Source of the DNA: Pseudomonadota bacterium
GTDB taxonomy: Bacteria > Pseudomonadota > Alphaproteobacteria > Rhizobiales > Hyphomicrobiaceae
Direction of reading: 5' to 3'
Length of the DNA stretch: 11,416 nt
NCBI GenBank assembly: GCA_023410905.1
Contig: JAEYPL010000292.1
Span: 1-11,416, forward strand
Each line of letters starts with the position of its first letter. Positions within the stretch are counted from its first letter, which is position 1. The notes beneath the pieces were generated by a model. That model was not told the DNA's origin. It worked only from the letters and a program-made list of their open reading frames with translations, and ran no database searches. The translations under genes and the position numbers were made by a program. Shown piece after piece: positions 1 to 7,309 of this stretch.

Positions 1-248
1 CCGAGCATGGCAGCCGCGAAAATGTCCATGCGGGCGCCGTTCTCGAGCAGGAACTCCGCGATCTCGCGGCGGCCGGTGTGCGCTGCGGCGCCAAGCGCGC
101 TCTCGAAATCGCCGCCGCCCCAGTCCCAGCAGGCATTGACGAGCTTCGGCTCCTGGACCAGCAGCTCCTTGACGCGGTCGAGATCCTTGTGCGCCTTGAG
201 AACGAATTCGTTGACGAGCTCGGGTGGGATGGGAGGCGGTCGTTCCAT
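1..248 (-). CDS. Ankyrin-repeat domain protein, N-terminal 82 residues only
   Basis: This gene starts at the ATG whose complement lies at 246-248 and runs off the left edge, so only the N-terminus is visible. The protein begins MERPPPIPPELVNEFV, followed by a helical stretch (DLDRVKELL...EPKLVNA) and then the segment ALGAAAHTGRREIAEFLLENG. That last segment fits the ankyrin consensus of a helix, G-x-x-x-I, and a second helix ending in LL-x-x-GA. Ankyrin repeats mediate protein-protein contacts, so no catalytic role can be inferred. Upstream of the ATG there is only a weak purine-rich stretch (GAAGAG, about 8 bases away). The gene is divergent from the reductase at 373. Family recognition is fairly secure; partners and function are unknown. 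Confidence 0.85.
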   Translation of the reverse strand, partial: MERPPPIPPELVNEFVLKAHKDLDRVKELLVQEPKLVNACWDWGGGDFESALGAAAHTGRREIAEFLLENGARMDIFAAAML

Positions 249-339
249 GTCGAGAACTCTTCTATTCTGTGCAGGTCAAGAATTTAGCTTAGCTGCCTTT
301 TCGCTCGCCGTCAGCCGCTTGCGTCGGCGTGTTATAGAC

Positions 340-367
340 GGAGGCAACTTGTCCGCGGGGGGAAGGA
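340..367 (+). promoter_or_regulatory. Two stacked Shine-Dalgarno sequences before the ArsC-like gene
   Basis: GGAGG at 340-344 precedes an in-frame TTG at 349, and GGAAGGA at 361-367 precedes the ATG at 373. The second has the better spacing (5 bases) and the better start codon, so it is taken as the real start. The first would add eight residues. A TATAGA hexamer at 333-338 could be a -10 element, but no -35 is recognisable 16-18 bases upstream. Confidence 0.5.
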
Positions 368-372
368 AACCG

Positions 373-723
373 ATGACAATCACGCTGTATGGCATTCCAA
401 ACTGCGACACGGTGAAGAAGGCGCGGACGTGGCTCGACGGGCAGGGCATCGCGTACGCGTTCCACGACTACAAGAAGGCCGGAATCACGGCGGCGAAGCT
501 GAAGGGGTGGTGCAAGGCGCTCGGCTGGGAGACGGTGCTCAATCGCGCCGGTACGACGTTCAAGAAGCTGCCGGATGCAGCTAAGTCGGATCTCGATCAG
601 GCCAAGGCGATCGCGCTCATGATCGAGCAGCCGTCGATGATCAAGCGGCCGATCGTCGAGCATGATGGCGGGCTGCTGATCGGCTTCAAGCAGACGGAAT
701 GGGATGCCGCATTCGGAAAGTAA
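373..723 (+). CDS. ArsC/Spx-family thioredoxin-fold reductase (YffB-like)
   Basis: This 116-residue protein has the thioredoxin-like ArsC fold. It opens with the family signature TLYGIPNCDTVKKA, carrying the redox Cys at residue 11, and continues with VLNRAGTTFKKL (residues 55-66) and the conserved IKRPIV near residue 92. Length and layout match the YffB-like branch. The Cys is followed by D-T, so there is no CxxC pair as in Spx. The Arg in KRP is kept, but a GF pair (104-105) follows it where arsenate reductases carry a further Arg. It is therefore more likely a glutathione- or thiol-dependent reductase of unknown substrate than a true arsenate reductase. ATG 373 is chosen because GGAAGGA lies 5 bases upstream and homologues begin M-x-(I/L)-Y. 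An in-frame TTG at 349 behind GGAGG is an alternative. The gene converges on DUF2277 with a 2-base gap. Confidence 0.9.
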   Translation: MTITLYGIPNCDTVKKARTWLDGQGIAYAFHDYKKAGITAAKLKGWCKALGWETVLNRAGTTFKKLPDAAKSDLDQAKAIALMIEQPSMIKRPIVEHDGGLLIGFKQTEWDAAFGK

Positions 724-725
724 GG

Positions 726-1001
726 CTAGAGGACGCGTGTGAAGCGCGCCTTGGATCGCTCGCGTGCTTTCATGGCCTCGACCTCGCGATCCTTGGGTGG
801 GGCGCTCGTTTCAAGTGAGGCGAGCAGGCGCGATGCGGCGGCGGTGACCTCGTCGACCGCGTGCGCGAACGCTGCGGCATTGGCTTGCGAGGGCGCGTTG
901 AAGCCGCTGAGCTTGCGGACGAACTGCAGCGAGGCGGCGCGGATCTCGTCTTCCGTCGCGGGCGGGTCGAAGTTGAAGAGCGTTCTGATATTGCGGCACA
1001 T
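726..1001 (-). CDS. DUF2277 family protein
   Basis: This 91-residue protein starts MCRNIRTLFNFDPPATEDEI and continues FVRKLSGFNAPSQANAAAF, which is the characteristic DUF2277 N-terminus. The family is a short, highly conserved protein of unknown function. The C-terminus (PKDREVEAMKARERSKARF) is basic and helical and could contact nucleic acid or a partner, but that is a guess. There is no signal peptide or membrane segment. The start is unambiguous: a perfect AAGGAGG sits 6 bases before the ATG. It converges on the ArsC-like gene and is divergent from the gene at 1127, with a 12-base palindrome just upstream. Recognition is firm; function is not known. Confidence 0.92.
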   Translation of the reverse strand: MCRNIRTLFNFDPPATEDEIRAASLQFVRKLSGFNAPSQANAAAFAHAVDEVTAAASRLLASLETSAPPKDREVEAMKARERSKARFTRVL

Positions 1002-1007
1002 GGGCAG

Positions 1008-1014
1008 CCTCCTT
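1008..1014 (-). promoter_or_regulatory. Consensus Shine-Dalgarno AAGGAGG of the DUF2277 gene
   Basis: Read on the minus strand, AAGGAGG lies 6 bases before the ATG at 1001. It is the only full anti-16S match placed at a start in this window and implies strong translation initiation, unlike the neighbouring genes. Confidence 0.85.
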
Positions 1015-1015
1015 G

Positions 1016-1044
1016 TAACTTAAGTTAAGTGCGGTGCGTGGCAA
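1016..1044 (-). promoter_or_regulatory. AT-rich palindrome and candidate promoter of the DUF2277 gene
   Basis: TAACTTAAGTTA (1016-1027) is a perfect 12-base palindrome in an otherwise GC-rich gap, directly upstream of the Shine-Dalgarno sequence. On the minus strand, TTGCCA (1039-1044) is followed 16 bases later by TAAGTT (1017-1022), a possible but weak -35/-10 pair in which the palindrome would cover the -10. It could equally be an operator half-site pair. No transcript data are available, so the call is tentative. Confidence 0.35.
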
Positions 1045-1126
1045 CGTCCAGGCCGCACGCTGAGGGCGAACGCTCCGCCCGCCTCGCGCGTTGAATGAGT
1101 AGCAACGCTGTCCGCGAGCATGCCCA

Positions 1127-1495
1127 ATGGCCACCGCAAGCACCACATCCGAAACGACGTTTGGGCAGGCGCCCGAGCCGACAATTGCCCGCATCTGGCG
1201 CGGCCGCACAGTGCGCGCGCAGGCTGACGAGTATGAAGCCTATCTCTACGAGCACGGCATTCGCCCGCTGGAGGAGAAGGCGCTCGCGGTCCTGCAACTG
1301 CGGGAGGACCGCATGTGGGATACGGAGTTCATCACCATCTCATTCTGGGAGAGCATCGAGGCCATGTCGCGATTCGCGGGGCCTGATCCCAACCAGGTCC
1401 ATCATCTGGAGCGCGACAAGGAATACCTGCTGGAGCTTCCCGAGAAGGTTCAGATTCTGAGTATCAGCTCGTCGAAGGGTCTGTTCGGGGGCTGA
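1127..1495 (+). CDS. ABM-like dimeric alpha/beta-barrel protein
   Basis: This 122-residue protein resembles the antibiotic-biosynthesis-monooxygenase (ABM) superfamily of ferredoxin-like dimeric barrels. The core starts at about residue 19 with IARIWRGRTVRAQADEYEAY, in which the first strand is followed by the helix carrying the conserved ADEY-x-x-Y pattern. A second strand (AVLQLREDR), a third (TEFITISFWESIEAM) and a helix with FAGPDPN follow. It ends LELPEKVQILSI, a typical last strand, plus a Ser/Gly tail. Such proteins range from monooxygenases to heme-degrading or purely structural forms. I see no diagnostic catalytic residue, so no substrate is assigned. The ATG at 1127 has no convincing Shine-Dalgarno sequence, and the first 18 residues (Ser/Thr/Ala-rich) may be poorly conserved. 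It is divergent from DUF2277. Confidence 0.75.
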   Translation: MATASTTSETTFGQAPEPTIARIWRGRTVRAQADEYEAYLYEHGIRPLEEKALAVLQLREDRMWDTEFITISFWESIEAMSRFAGPDPNQVHHLERDKEYLLELPEKVQILSISSSKGLFGG

Positions 1496-1516
1496 TGCCG
1501 CATCTCAGACCTGCTC

Positions 1517-1538
1517 CTGCCAGTGACTTGTCAGGCAG
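1517..1538 (+). terminator. Weak stem-loop after the ABM-like gene
   Basis: About 20 bases after the stop at 1495, CTGCC (1517-1521) pairs with GGCAG (1534-1538) and TGA (1524-1526) with TCA (1531-1533), leaving an AG bulge and a CTTG loop. No U-run follows (the next bases are TGGGTGGTTT), so this is at best a weak or Rho-assisted terminator between this gene and the DUF72 gene. Confidence 0.3.
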
Positions 1539-1591
1539 TGGGTGGTTTGCCGAGCGGAGAACGTAGGCTATGCCTGACTCTCGATATCAGC

Positions 1592-1598
1592 AGAGAGG
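1592..1598 (+). promoter_or_regulatory. AGAGAGG ribosome-binding site touching the annotated ATG of the DUF72 gene
   Basis: AGAGAGG ends directly against the ATG at 1599, which is too close for normal initiation. The in-frame TTG at 1608 lies 9 bases downstream of the same motif, with ordinary spacing, and would give a protein three residues shorter (starting at AKSAAKSA). The motif therefore argues mildly for the TTG start. Confidence 0.4.
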
Positions 1599-2426
1599 AT
1601 GCCCGCTTTGGCCAAATCCGCAGCCAAATCCGCAGAAGGAAAAATCCGCATCGGCGTCGGTGGCTGGACCTTCGAGCCGTGGCGGGGCGCGTTCTATCCC
1701 GACAAGCTGCCGCAGAAGCGCGAGCTTGAATATGCCGCGAGCAAGCTGACCTCGATAGAGATCAACGGTACGTACTATGGATCGCAGAAGCCCGAGAGCT
1801 TCGCGCGCTGGCATGACGAGACGCCGGACGATTTCATCTTCGCGCTGAAGGGCTCGCGCTTCACGACGAACCGGCGCGTGCTGGCGGAGGCAGGCGAATC
1901 CATCGAGCGGTTCATGACGAGTGGATTGCTGGAGCTCAAGAAGAAGCTCGGGCCGATCAGCTGGCAGTTCATGCCGACGAAGAAATTCGATGCGGCGGAC
2001 TTCGAGGGCTTCCTGAAGTTGCTGCCGAAGAGCGTCGAGGGGCACAAGATCCAGCACGCTGTCGAAGTGCGCCACGAGAGCTTCCGCGTGCCGGAGTTCG
2101 TCGATATGGCGCGCGAGTACGGCGTCGCGATCGTGATGGCGGGGGACAGCGAGTTCCCGCAGATTGCCGATGTGACGGCGCCCTTCGTCTATGCGCGCAT
2201 CATGGGGACGGCGGAAGGCGAGAAGCTCGGATACGGCAAGAAGGCGCTCGATACCTGGGCTGCACGCGCGAAGGATTGGGCCGCGGGCAAGACACCCGCC
2301 GGGCTCGATAGTGTGAGCCCGCAGAAGGCCGATGGCAAAGGGCGCGACGTCTACCTCTATGTCATCAGCGGCTACAAGGCGCACAATCCGGCTGCTGCCA
2401 TGGCGCTCATCGAGCGCGTGGCTTAG
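1599..2426 (+). CDS. DUF72 (YecE-like) TIM-barrel-type protein
   Basis: This 275-residue protein belongs to the DUF72/YecE family, a conserved family with a TIM-barrel-like fold and no established reaction. Visible blocks are IRIGVGGWTFEPWRGAFYP (16-34), TSIEINGTYYG (51-61), FIFALKGSRFTTN (79-91), HAVEVRHESF (153-162) and the late strand FVYARIMG (206-213). Length fits the family. The C-terminal strand reads DVYLYVISGYKAHNPAAA in place of the Phe-Asn-Asn pattern common in other members, so it is a variant branch. The N-terminus contains a duplicated 12-base unit (GCCAAATCCGCA at 1611-1622 and 1623-1634) giving AKSAAKSA, and start choice is uncertain (ATG 1599 or TTG 1608). A weak -35/-10-like pair, TTGCCG (1547-1552) and TATGCC (1569-1574), lies upstream. 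The gene converges on the metallopeptidase with a 5-base gap. Confidence 0.88.
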   Translation: MPALAKSAAKSAEGKIRIGVGGWTFEPWRGAFYPDKLPQKRELEYAASKLTSIEINGTYYGSQKPESFARWHDETPDDFIFALKGSRFTTNRRVLAEAGESIERFMTSGLLELKKKLGPISWQFMPTKKFDAADFEGFLKLLPKSVEGHKIQHAVEVRHESFRVPEFVDMAREYGVAIVMAGDSEFPQIADVTAPFVYARIMGTAEGEKLGYGKKALDTWAARAKDWAAGKTPAGLDSVSPQKADGKGRDVYLYVISGYKAHNPAAAMALIERVA

Positions 2427-2431
2427 GGCGG

Positions 2432-3616
2432 CTATCGCAGGCGATCGTAGACACGGCCGATGAGCGAGCGTCCCGAGGCGGGGCGTTCCGCCTGTAGGGG
2501 CTGGGTCCCGGCATTTGGCGGCGTCGGGATGACTGGCGCGTCCTGCGCGGGCGCGGGGGCCGCCGACTGAGCCGCGACATAGTCCCGGATCGCGCGATGG
2601 ACGAAGGCGAGCTTGTCGTAGGCGGCGGCGGGGATCACGAACGGGTAGAAGTCGTCGTGGCCCATGCCGCGGCTCATGTTGTTGAGCGCGATTGTCAGCG
2701 GAATCCAGCGCTCCATGAGCGCGTCGAATGATTCCTCGCGGAAGACGTCATAGGCCTTGAACGGCCATGCCGCGCCGAAGATCAGGCCGGATGCGCGCGG
2801 CTCCATGCCTTCGGCCTGCGCGGTGTCGATCGACGAGACCATGTGCAGGTAGTGGGCCCAGGTCTCGGCCCAGTCCTCCCAGGGATGGGCGCTCGCGTAT
2901 GCGGAGACGTGCGATGTGGCCCAGTCCATCGGCGGTCCATCGCCGTGGTGGCGCCCGAGTGCGGCGCCGTAGTCCTCGCGCTCATCGCCAAAGACAGCGC
3001 GGAAGGCGTCGTGCTGGCCAGTCGCCGCTATGAGCACATTCCAGTAGAAGTGACCGCTCTCATGGCGGAGATGGCCGAGCAGTGAGCGGTAGGGCTCGCC
3101 GAATTGCTGGCGCTGGCGTTCGCGCTCGACGGCGTCGGCTTCGAGCACGTTGATGGTGATGACGCCATCGAGGTGGCCGGTGTTGGCGTTGACAAGAAAA
3201 TCGAAGGCGAGGCGCTCGCCGCCCGTGGCCGTGGTGTCGAGCGGGAGGCCAAAACGCAGGAGGTCGTACACGAGGCGCTTCTTGGCGCGCTCCAGCTCCT
3301 GCCAGGCTTCGAGATTGCCGGCAATGGCGAGGTCGGGGATGGTGCGGTTGAGATCGCAGGCGCGACAGAAGCCGTCGCCAGCGTCGGCCGGTGTCAGCCA
3401 ATTGCACGCGGCGTGGATGGTGTTGGCGCAATAGCGCACGTCGGCGCTGCCTTCGTGCCCGATTGGCCGGTAGGCGCCGGATGTGTCTACGATGGGATCG
3501 AGCGCGGCTATGGTGAGACGCTTGGGGTCGAAGCCGAGCGCGGAGCCGCATTTCACGCACTGGATGTTCTCGAAGTAGACCTTATTGCCGCACTTCGAGC
3601 AGGCATAGTTCTTCAT
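2432..3616 (-). CDS. Zinc-ribbon putative metallopeptidase (HESGH motif)
   Basis: This 394-residue protein has an N-terminal zinc ribbon with CxxC pairs at C6/C9 and C20/C23, then a second Cys set (C63, C71, C84, C87) that could hold another zinc. Its central domain contains HESGH at 185-189 within LRHESGHFYWN, the HExxH signature of zincin peptidases. The block HPWEDWAETWAHYLH (244-258) follows about 60 residues later and supplies a plausible third ligand (E247 or E251). This arrangement matches the family annotated as zinc-binding putative metallopeptidase. There is no signal peptide or membrane segment, so it should be cytoplasmic. The last ~45 residues are Ala/Pro-rich and then basic. The ATG at 3616 has only a weak Shine-Dalgarno sequence. 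It is divergent from the ligase cassette at 3932, so a shared role in processing is possible but inferred. Its substrate is unknown. Confidence 0.88.
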   Translation of the reverse strand: MKNYACSKCGNKVYFENIQCVKCGSALGFDPKRLTIAALDPIVDTSGAYRPIGHEGSADVRYCANTIHAACNWLTPADAGDGFCRACDLNRTIPDLAIAGNLEAWQELERAKKRLVYDLLRFGLPLDTTATGGERLAFDFLVNANTGHLDGVITINVLEADAVERERQRQQFGEPYRSLLGHLRHESGHFYWNVLIAATGQHDAFRAVFGDEREDYGAALGRHHGDGPPMDWATSHVSAYASAHPWEDWAETWAHYLHMVSSIDTAQAEGMEPRASGLIFGAAWPFKAYDVFREESFDALMERWIPLTIALNNMSRGMGHDDFYPFVIPAAAYDKLAFVHRAIRDYVAAQSAAPAPAQDAPVIPTPPNAGTQPLQAERPASGRSLIGRVYDRLR

Positions 3617-3931
3617 GATGGAACGCCGCTTCGCTGAAGGCCGGTCCCCGGGGCGTCGTACCGGCCGTATGCTTGTCGCAGACTCTTTAGCCGGACGCCC
3701 GCGCCGCGTGCCAATTTTTTCGGCAATCAGCCGGCCATTTTACGGCAGTGTGCCCGTGCGCTGGACGCGGGAGGGACGCGAGGTGCGTTAACCACCCGAT
3801 TGCGCTTGTCGCCCCGTGACGGACTCTGTATCGGAATCTGATCCTGTCCACCAACGCCCGGCCTCCCGGTTCGTTCCCGCTCCGGTGCTGTCGCGGCCTC
3901 GAAGTCAGCTCGAGGAAAGGCCCCGCCCTCC
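3617..3931. other. 315-bp divergent intergenic region between the metallopeptidase and the ligase cassette
   Basis: There is no credible gene here. The region must contain the promoters of both divergent units. On the plus strand, TTGTCG (3806-3811) and TATCGG (3829-3834) with a 17-base spacer are a weak candidate for the cassette. On the minus strand, TTGGCA (3709-3714) resembles a -35, but the only AT-rich partner, TAAAGA (3684-3689), is 19 bases away. A run of six T lies at 3715-3720, and an interrupted inverted repeat occupies 3651-3700. A purine-rich site with AAAGG (3916-3920) precedes the ATG at 3932 by 11 bases. Confidence 0.55.
3651..3700. repeat. Interrupted inverted repeat in the divergent region
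   Basis: GGGCGT (3651-3656) pairs with ACGCCC (3695-3700), and CCGGC (3661-3665) with GCCGG (3690-3694). This gives 11 pairs with a 4-base bulge on one side and a 24-base loop. It lies in the predicted 5' leader or promoter of the metallopeptidase. The T-run begins 14 bases beyond the stem, too far for an intrinsic terminator. It may be a leader RNA structure or a protein-binding site, or chance in GC-rich DNA. Confidence 0.4.
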
Positions 3932-6900
3932 ATGGCACTCCATGTCGCGCTGAAGCACGAGACGATCTACCGCTATGATCGGCGCATTGGCATGGGGAGT
4001 CAGGTCATCCGGCTGCGCCCCGCCCCGCACGCGCGGACGCCGATCCTCAGCTATTCCATGAAGATCGAACCGGCGCTGCACTTCCTCAACTGGCAGCAGG
4101 ATCCGTTCGGCAACTACCTCGCGCGGGTGGTGATCCCGGAGGAGACAGAGATCTTCTCGGTGACGGTGGATCTCATCGCCGACATGGCGGTGATCAATCC
4201 GTTCGATTTCTTCGTCGAGGAGAGCGCTACCGAGTGGCCCTTCGAGTACGATCCGGCGCTCAAGAAGGAGCTGGCGCCCTATCTGGACATCGAGCCGTCG
4301 GGAAAGCGCTTTGCGAAGTATGTCGCGGGGATCGACAAGCGCAAACAGACGACGATCGACTTCCTGATCGATCTCAACCGCAATCTGCAGAACGATGTCC
4401 GCTATCTGATTCGCATGGAGCCCGGCGTGCAGGCGCCGGAGGAGACGCTGGAGCTCGCCTCGGGATCGTGCCGCGACAGTGCGTGGCTACTGGTCCAGAT
4501 CCTGCGCAATCTCGGGCTCGCGGCGCGGTTCGTGTCGGGTTACCTGATCCAGCTCACGCCCGATGTGAAAGCGCTCGACGGGCCGACGGGTACGGATGTG
4601 GATTTCACGGACCTGCACGCATGGTGCGAGGTCTATGTGCCGGGCGCGGGTTGGATCGGGCTCGATGCGACGTCGGGTCTGCTGACGGGCGAAGGACACA
4701 TCCCGCTCGCGGCGACACCGCACCCGATGAGTGCGGCGCCGATCACCGGCAGTCACGGGATCGCGAAGGTCGAGTTCGAGCACCACATGGGCGTGACGCG
4801 CGTGCGCGAGACGCCGCGCGTGACGAAGCCATACAGCGACGAGCAGTGGCAGGCCATTATCGATGCGGGCCATGCGGTGGACGAGCGCTTGAAGCGCGGT
4901 GATGTGCGCCTCAGCATGGGCGGCGAGCCAACATTCGTTGCGGCCGACGACATGGAAGGTGCGGAGTGGAACACGGCTGCCGTCGGTCCCAATAAGCGCC
5001 GCTATGCCGACGACCTCGTGCGCCGGTTGCGCGAGCGCTTCGCGCGGGGCGGAATGCTCCATTATGGGCAGGGCAAGTGGTATCCCGGCGAGCAGCTTCC
5101 GCGCTGGGCATTCGCGCTGTACTGGCGCGCGGACGGCGAACCCTTGTGGGAAGACCAGAGGCTGATCGCCGAGGAGACGACGGCACGCGCGCCATCGCCC
5201 GATGATCTTCAGGTCTTCATGCGTGGATTGTGCACGCAGCTCGGCTTGCCGGCGGAAAGCGGCATTGCCGCCTACGAAGATCCCATCCACTTCATGACGG
5301 TCGAGCAGAAGCTGCCGCTCAACGTGAGTGTGGAGAACAACAAGCTCGAGGATCCGGCGGAGCGCCAGCGCGTCATGCGCGCCTTCGAGCGTGGGCTCGG
5401 CAATCCCGTCGGCTATGTGCTGCCCGTGCAGGTCTGGCATACGCAGGATCGCGGGCGGCGGTGGGTGACCGAGCGCTGGGCGCTGCGTCGCGGCAAGCTG
5501 TTCCTGGTGCCGGGGGACTCGCCTGTCGGCTTCCGATTGCCGCTCGGTTCGGCGCCCATGCTGTCGCCGATCGACTATCCGCATGTGCTGCCGCGCGATC
5601 CCTTCGCGCCGGCGCCGCCCCTGCCGGAGCGTCGCGTGCTCATGCAGCGCCGCCGTACGGTCGCGCTGGAAGCGCCGCAGGCAGCCGCTGGATTGCCCGA
5701 TGAGGTCGTGGGGTCGGTGCGAACGGCGCTCGCGGTCGAGGCGCGCGACGGACGCCTGTGCGTATTCATGCCGCCACTGGAAGATGCGGAAGATTATGCC
5801 GCGATGGTTGCGGCGATCGAAGAAACCGCGCGCGCGGCCGATCTCGCGATCCACATCGAGGGCTATTCACCGCCGCATGATCCGCGCTTCAACGTGATCA
5901 AAGTGACGCCCGATCCCGGCGTCATCGAGGTCAATGTGCATCCGGCCATGTCGTGGGACGAGGCGGTGAGCATCACGAGCGGTCTCTACGAAGACGCGCA
6001 CTTCTGCCGCCTCAGCGCGGAGAAGTTCATGCTCGATGGCCGCCATTCGGGTACGGGTGGCGGCAACCACATCGTGCTCGGTGGTGCGACGCCGGCCGAC
6101 AGCCCGTTCCTGCGGCGGCCGGACCTGCTCGCGTCGGTGGTCACGTACTGGCAGAACCATCCTTCGCTGTCGTACCTCTTCTCGGGGCTCTTCATCGGGC
6201 CGACCAGTCAGGCACCGCGCGCCGATGAAGGCCGCCATGAAGCGCTTTATGAGCTGGAGATCGCGCTCGCGGAAGTGCCCGATCCGAGCGTGGGCAGTAT
6301 TCCGCCCTGGCTCGTCGATCGCCTGTTCCGCAATCTGCTGATCGACGTCACGGGCAATACGCATCGCGCCGAGATCTGCATCGACAAGCTCTATTCGCCG
6401 GATGGTCCGACGGGACGGCTTGGCCTGCTTGAGTTCCGCTCGTTCGAAATGCCGCCGCACGCGCGCATGAGCCTGGCGCAGCAATTGCTGCTGCGTGCGC
6501 TTGTCGTGATGTTCTGGGAGAAGCCGTACCGCCAGAAGCTCGTGCGCTGGGGGACGGCGCTGCATGACCGCTTCATGCTGCCGCACTTTCTCTGGTCGGA
6601 TTTCGCCGATGTGGTCGGTGATCTGAAGGATGCCGGGCTGCCCGTGGAGCTCGACTGGTTCCTGCCGCACGCCGAATTCCGCTGTCCGGTACTCGGCAAG
6701 ATTGCCGCGCACGATATCGAGATCGAGCTGCGGCAGGCACTGGAGCCCTGGCACGTGCTCGGCGAGGAAGGTGTGGTTGGCGGCACGGCGCGGTATGTGG
6801 ACTCTTCGCTCGAACGGGTGCAGCTCGCCGTGCGCGGCCTCACGGGCGATCGCTATGTGATCACGTGCAACGGGCGCGCGCTGCCGCTGACGCCGACAGG

Positions 6901-7225
6901 AACATTCGGCGAGGCCGTCGCGGGCGTGCGCTATCGGGCGTGGTGGCCGCCTTCGGCATTGCATCCGACCGTTGCGCCGCACGTGCCGCTGACATTCGAC
7001 GTCTTCGATAGCTGGACGGGCCGGTCCGTTGCCGGCTGCCGTTACCATGTCTCGCATCCGGGCGGGCGCAGCTTCGAGGTGTTCCCGGTGAATGCCTATG
7101 AGGCCGAAGGGCGGCGTCTCGCGCGTTTCGAGGCGCATGGCCATACGGCTGGGCGGATGGCGCCGCAGCCCGTGCGAATCAACCCGGACTACCCGGTGAC
7201 GCTCGATCTTCGACGGAATGCATGA
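3932..7225 (+). CDS. Transglutaminase / DUF2126 amidoligase fusion protein
   Basis: This 1097-residue protein has three parts. Residues ~4-85 are the bacterial transglutaminase N-terminal beta domain (HETIYRYDRR...IRLRPAPHARTP...QDPFGN). Residues ~140-255 are the transglutaminase core with a complete triad: C180 in SGSCRDSAWLL, H229 in DLHAWCEVY and D245 in GLDATSG. Residues ~305-1095 are DUF2126, annotated in Pfam as a putative amidoligase and placed by comparative genomics with glutamine-synthetase-like COOH-NH2 ligases. Its marks are SMGGEPTF (328-335), YGQGKWYPGEQ (378-388), IEVNVHP (665-671), GTGGGNHIVLGG (707-718) and LEFRSFEMPPHARM (833-846), whose E/N, G-x-H and E/R residues would suit metal and ATP binding. 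A Pro-rich stretch near 556-590 divides DUF2126. There is no signal peptide. It is the first gene of the cassette. The predicted role is ATP-dependent amide-bond formation coupled to a thiol hydrolase or transferase; the substrate is unknown. Confidence 0.93.
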   Translation: MALHVALKHETIYRYDRRIGMGSQVIRLRPAPHARTPILSYSMKIEPALHFLNWQQDPFGNYLARVVIPEETEIFSVTVDLIADMAVINPFDFFVEESATEWPFEYDPALKKELAPYLDIEPSGKRFAKYVAGIDKRKQTTIDFLIDLNRNLQNDVRYLIRMEPGVQAPEETLELASGSCRDSAWLLVQILRNLGLAARFVSGYLIQLTPDVKALDGPTGTDVDFTDLHAWCEVYVPGAGWIGLDATSGLLTGEGHIPLAATPHPMSAAPITGSHGIAKVEFEHHMGVTRVRETPRVTKPYSDEQWQAIIDAGHAVDERLKRGDVRLSMGGEPTFVAADDMEGAEWNTAAVGPNKRRYADDLVRRLRERFARGGMLHYGQGKWYPGEQLPRWAFALYWRADGEPLWEDQRLIAEETTARAPSPDDLQVFMRGLCTQLGLPAESGIAAYEDPIHFMTVEQKLPLNVSVENNKLEDPAERQRVMRAFERGLGNPVGYVLPVQVWHTQDRGRRWVTERWALRRGKLFLVPGDSPVGFRLPLGSAPMLSPIDYPHVLPRDPFAPAPPLPERRVLMQRRRTVALEAPQAAAGLPDEVVGSVRTALAVEARDGRLCVFMPPLEDAEDYAAMVAAIEETARAADLAIHIEGYSPPHDPRFNVIKVTPDPGVIEVNVHPAMSWDEAVSITSGLYEDAHFCRLSAEKFMLDGRHSGTGGGNHIVLGGATPADSPFLRRPDLLASVVTYWQNHPSLSYLFSGLFIGPTSQAPRADEGRHEALYELEIALAEVPDPSVGSIPPWLVDRLFRNLLIDVTGNTHRAEICIDKLYSPDGPTGRLGLLEFRSFEMPPHARMSLAQQLLLRALVVMFWEKPYRQKLVRWGTALHDRFMLPHFLWSDFADVVGDLKDAGLPVELDWFLPHAEFRCPVLGKIAAHDIEIELRQALEPWHVLGEEGVVGGTARYVDSSLERVQLAVRGLTGDRYVITCNGRALPLTPTGTFGEAVAGVRYRAWWPPSALHPTVAPHVPLTFDVFDSWTGRSVAGCRYHVSHPGGRSFEVFPVNAYEAEGRRLARFEAHGHTAGRMAPQPVRINPDYPVTLDLRRNA

Positions 7226-7271
7226 GTGAGGCGTGCTGTGTGTGGCCGGTGTCACAGGCGAGGGGGCAAAA

Positions 7272-7299
7272 CCTGCAGGCGGCCGGTGGCCGTTGCAGG
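7272..7299 (+). promoter_or_regulatory. Stem-loop 1 in the cassette's internal gap
   Basis: CCTGCA (7272-7277) pairs with TGCAGG (7294-7299), and CGGCC (7280-7284) with GGCCG (7288-7292). The loop is GGT, and a G-U pair plus one bulged G lie between the two stems. Eleven Watson-Crick pairs, mostly G-C, make this a stable RNA hairpin. No U-run follows, so it is not a standard intrinsic terminator. Role unknown. Confidence 0.55.
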
Positions 7300-7309
7300 G
7301 AGAACGATT

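Noticed and set aside
7..372. Upstream extension of the ArsC-like reading frame to position 7
   Set aside because: The extension is Ser/Arg-rich, overlaps the ankyrin gene on the other strand and precedes the family's normal N-terminus. ATG 373 has its own Shine-Dalgarno sequence.
3695..3720. Intrinsic terminator formed by the 3651-3700 inverted repeat and the T-run
   Set aside because: The T-run begins 14 bases after the stem, the stem is bulged with a 24-base loop, and no plus-strand gene ends upstream that would need it.
4487..5854. Long open frame on the minus strand (455 codons) opposite the transglutaminase/DUF2126 gene
   Set aside because: It has low-complexity Arg-rich composition and lies entirely within a well-supported plus-strand gene.
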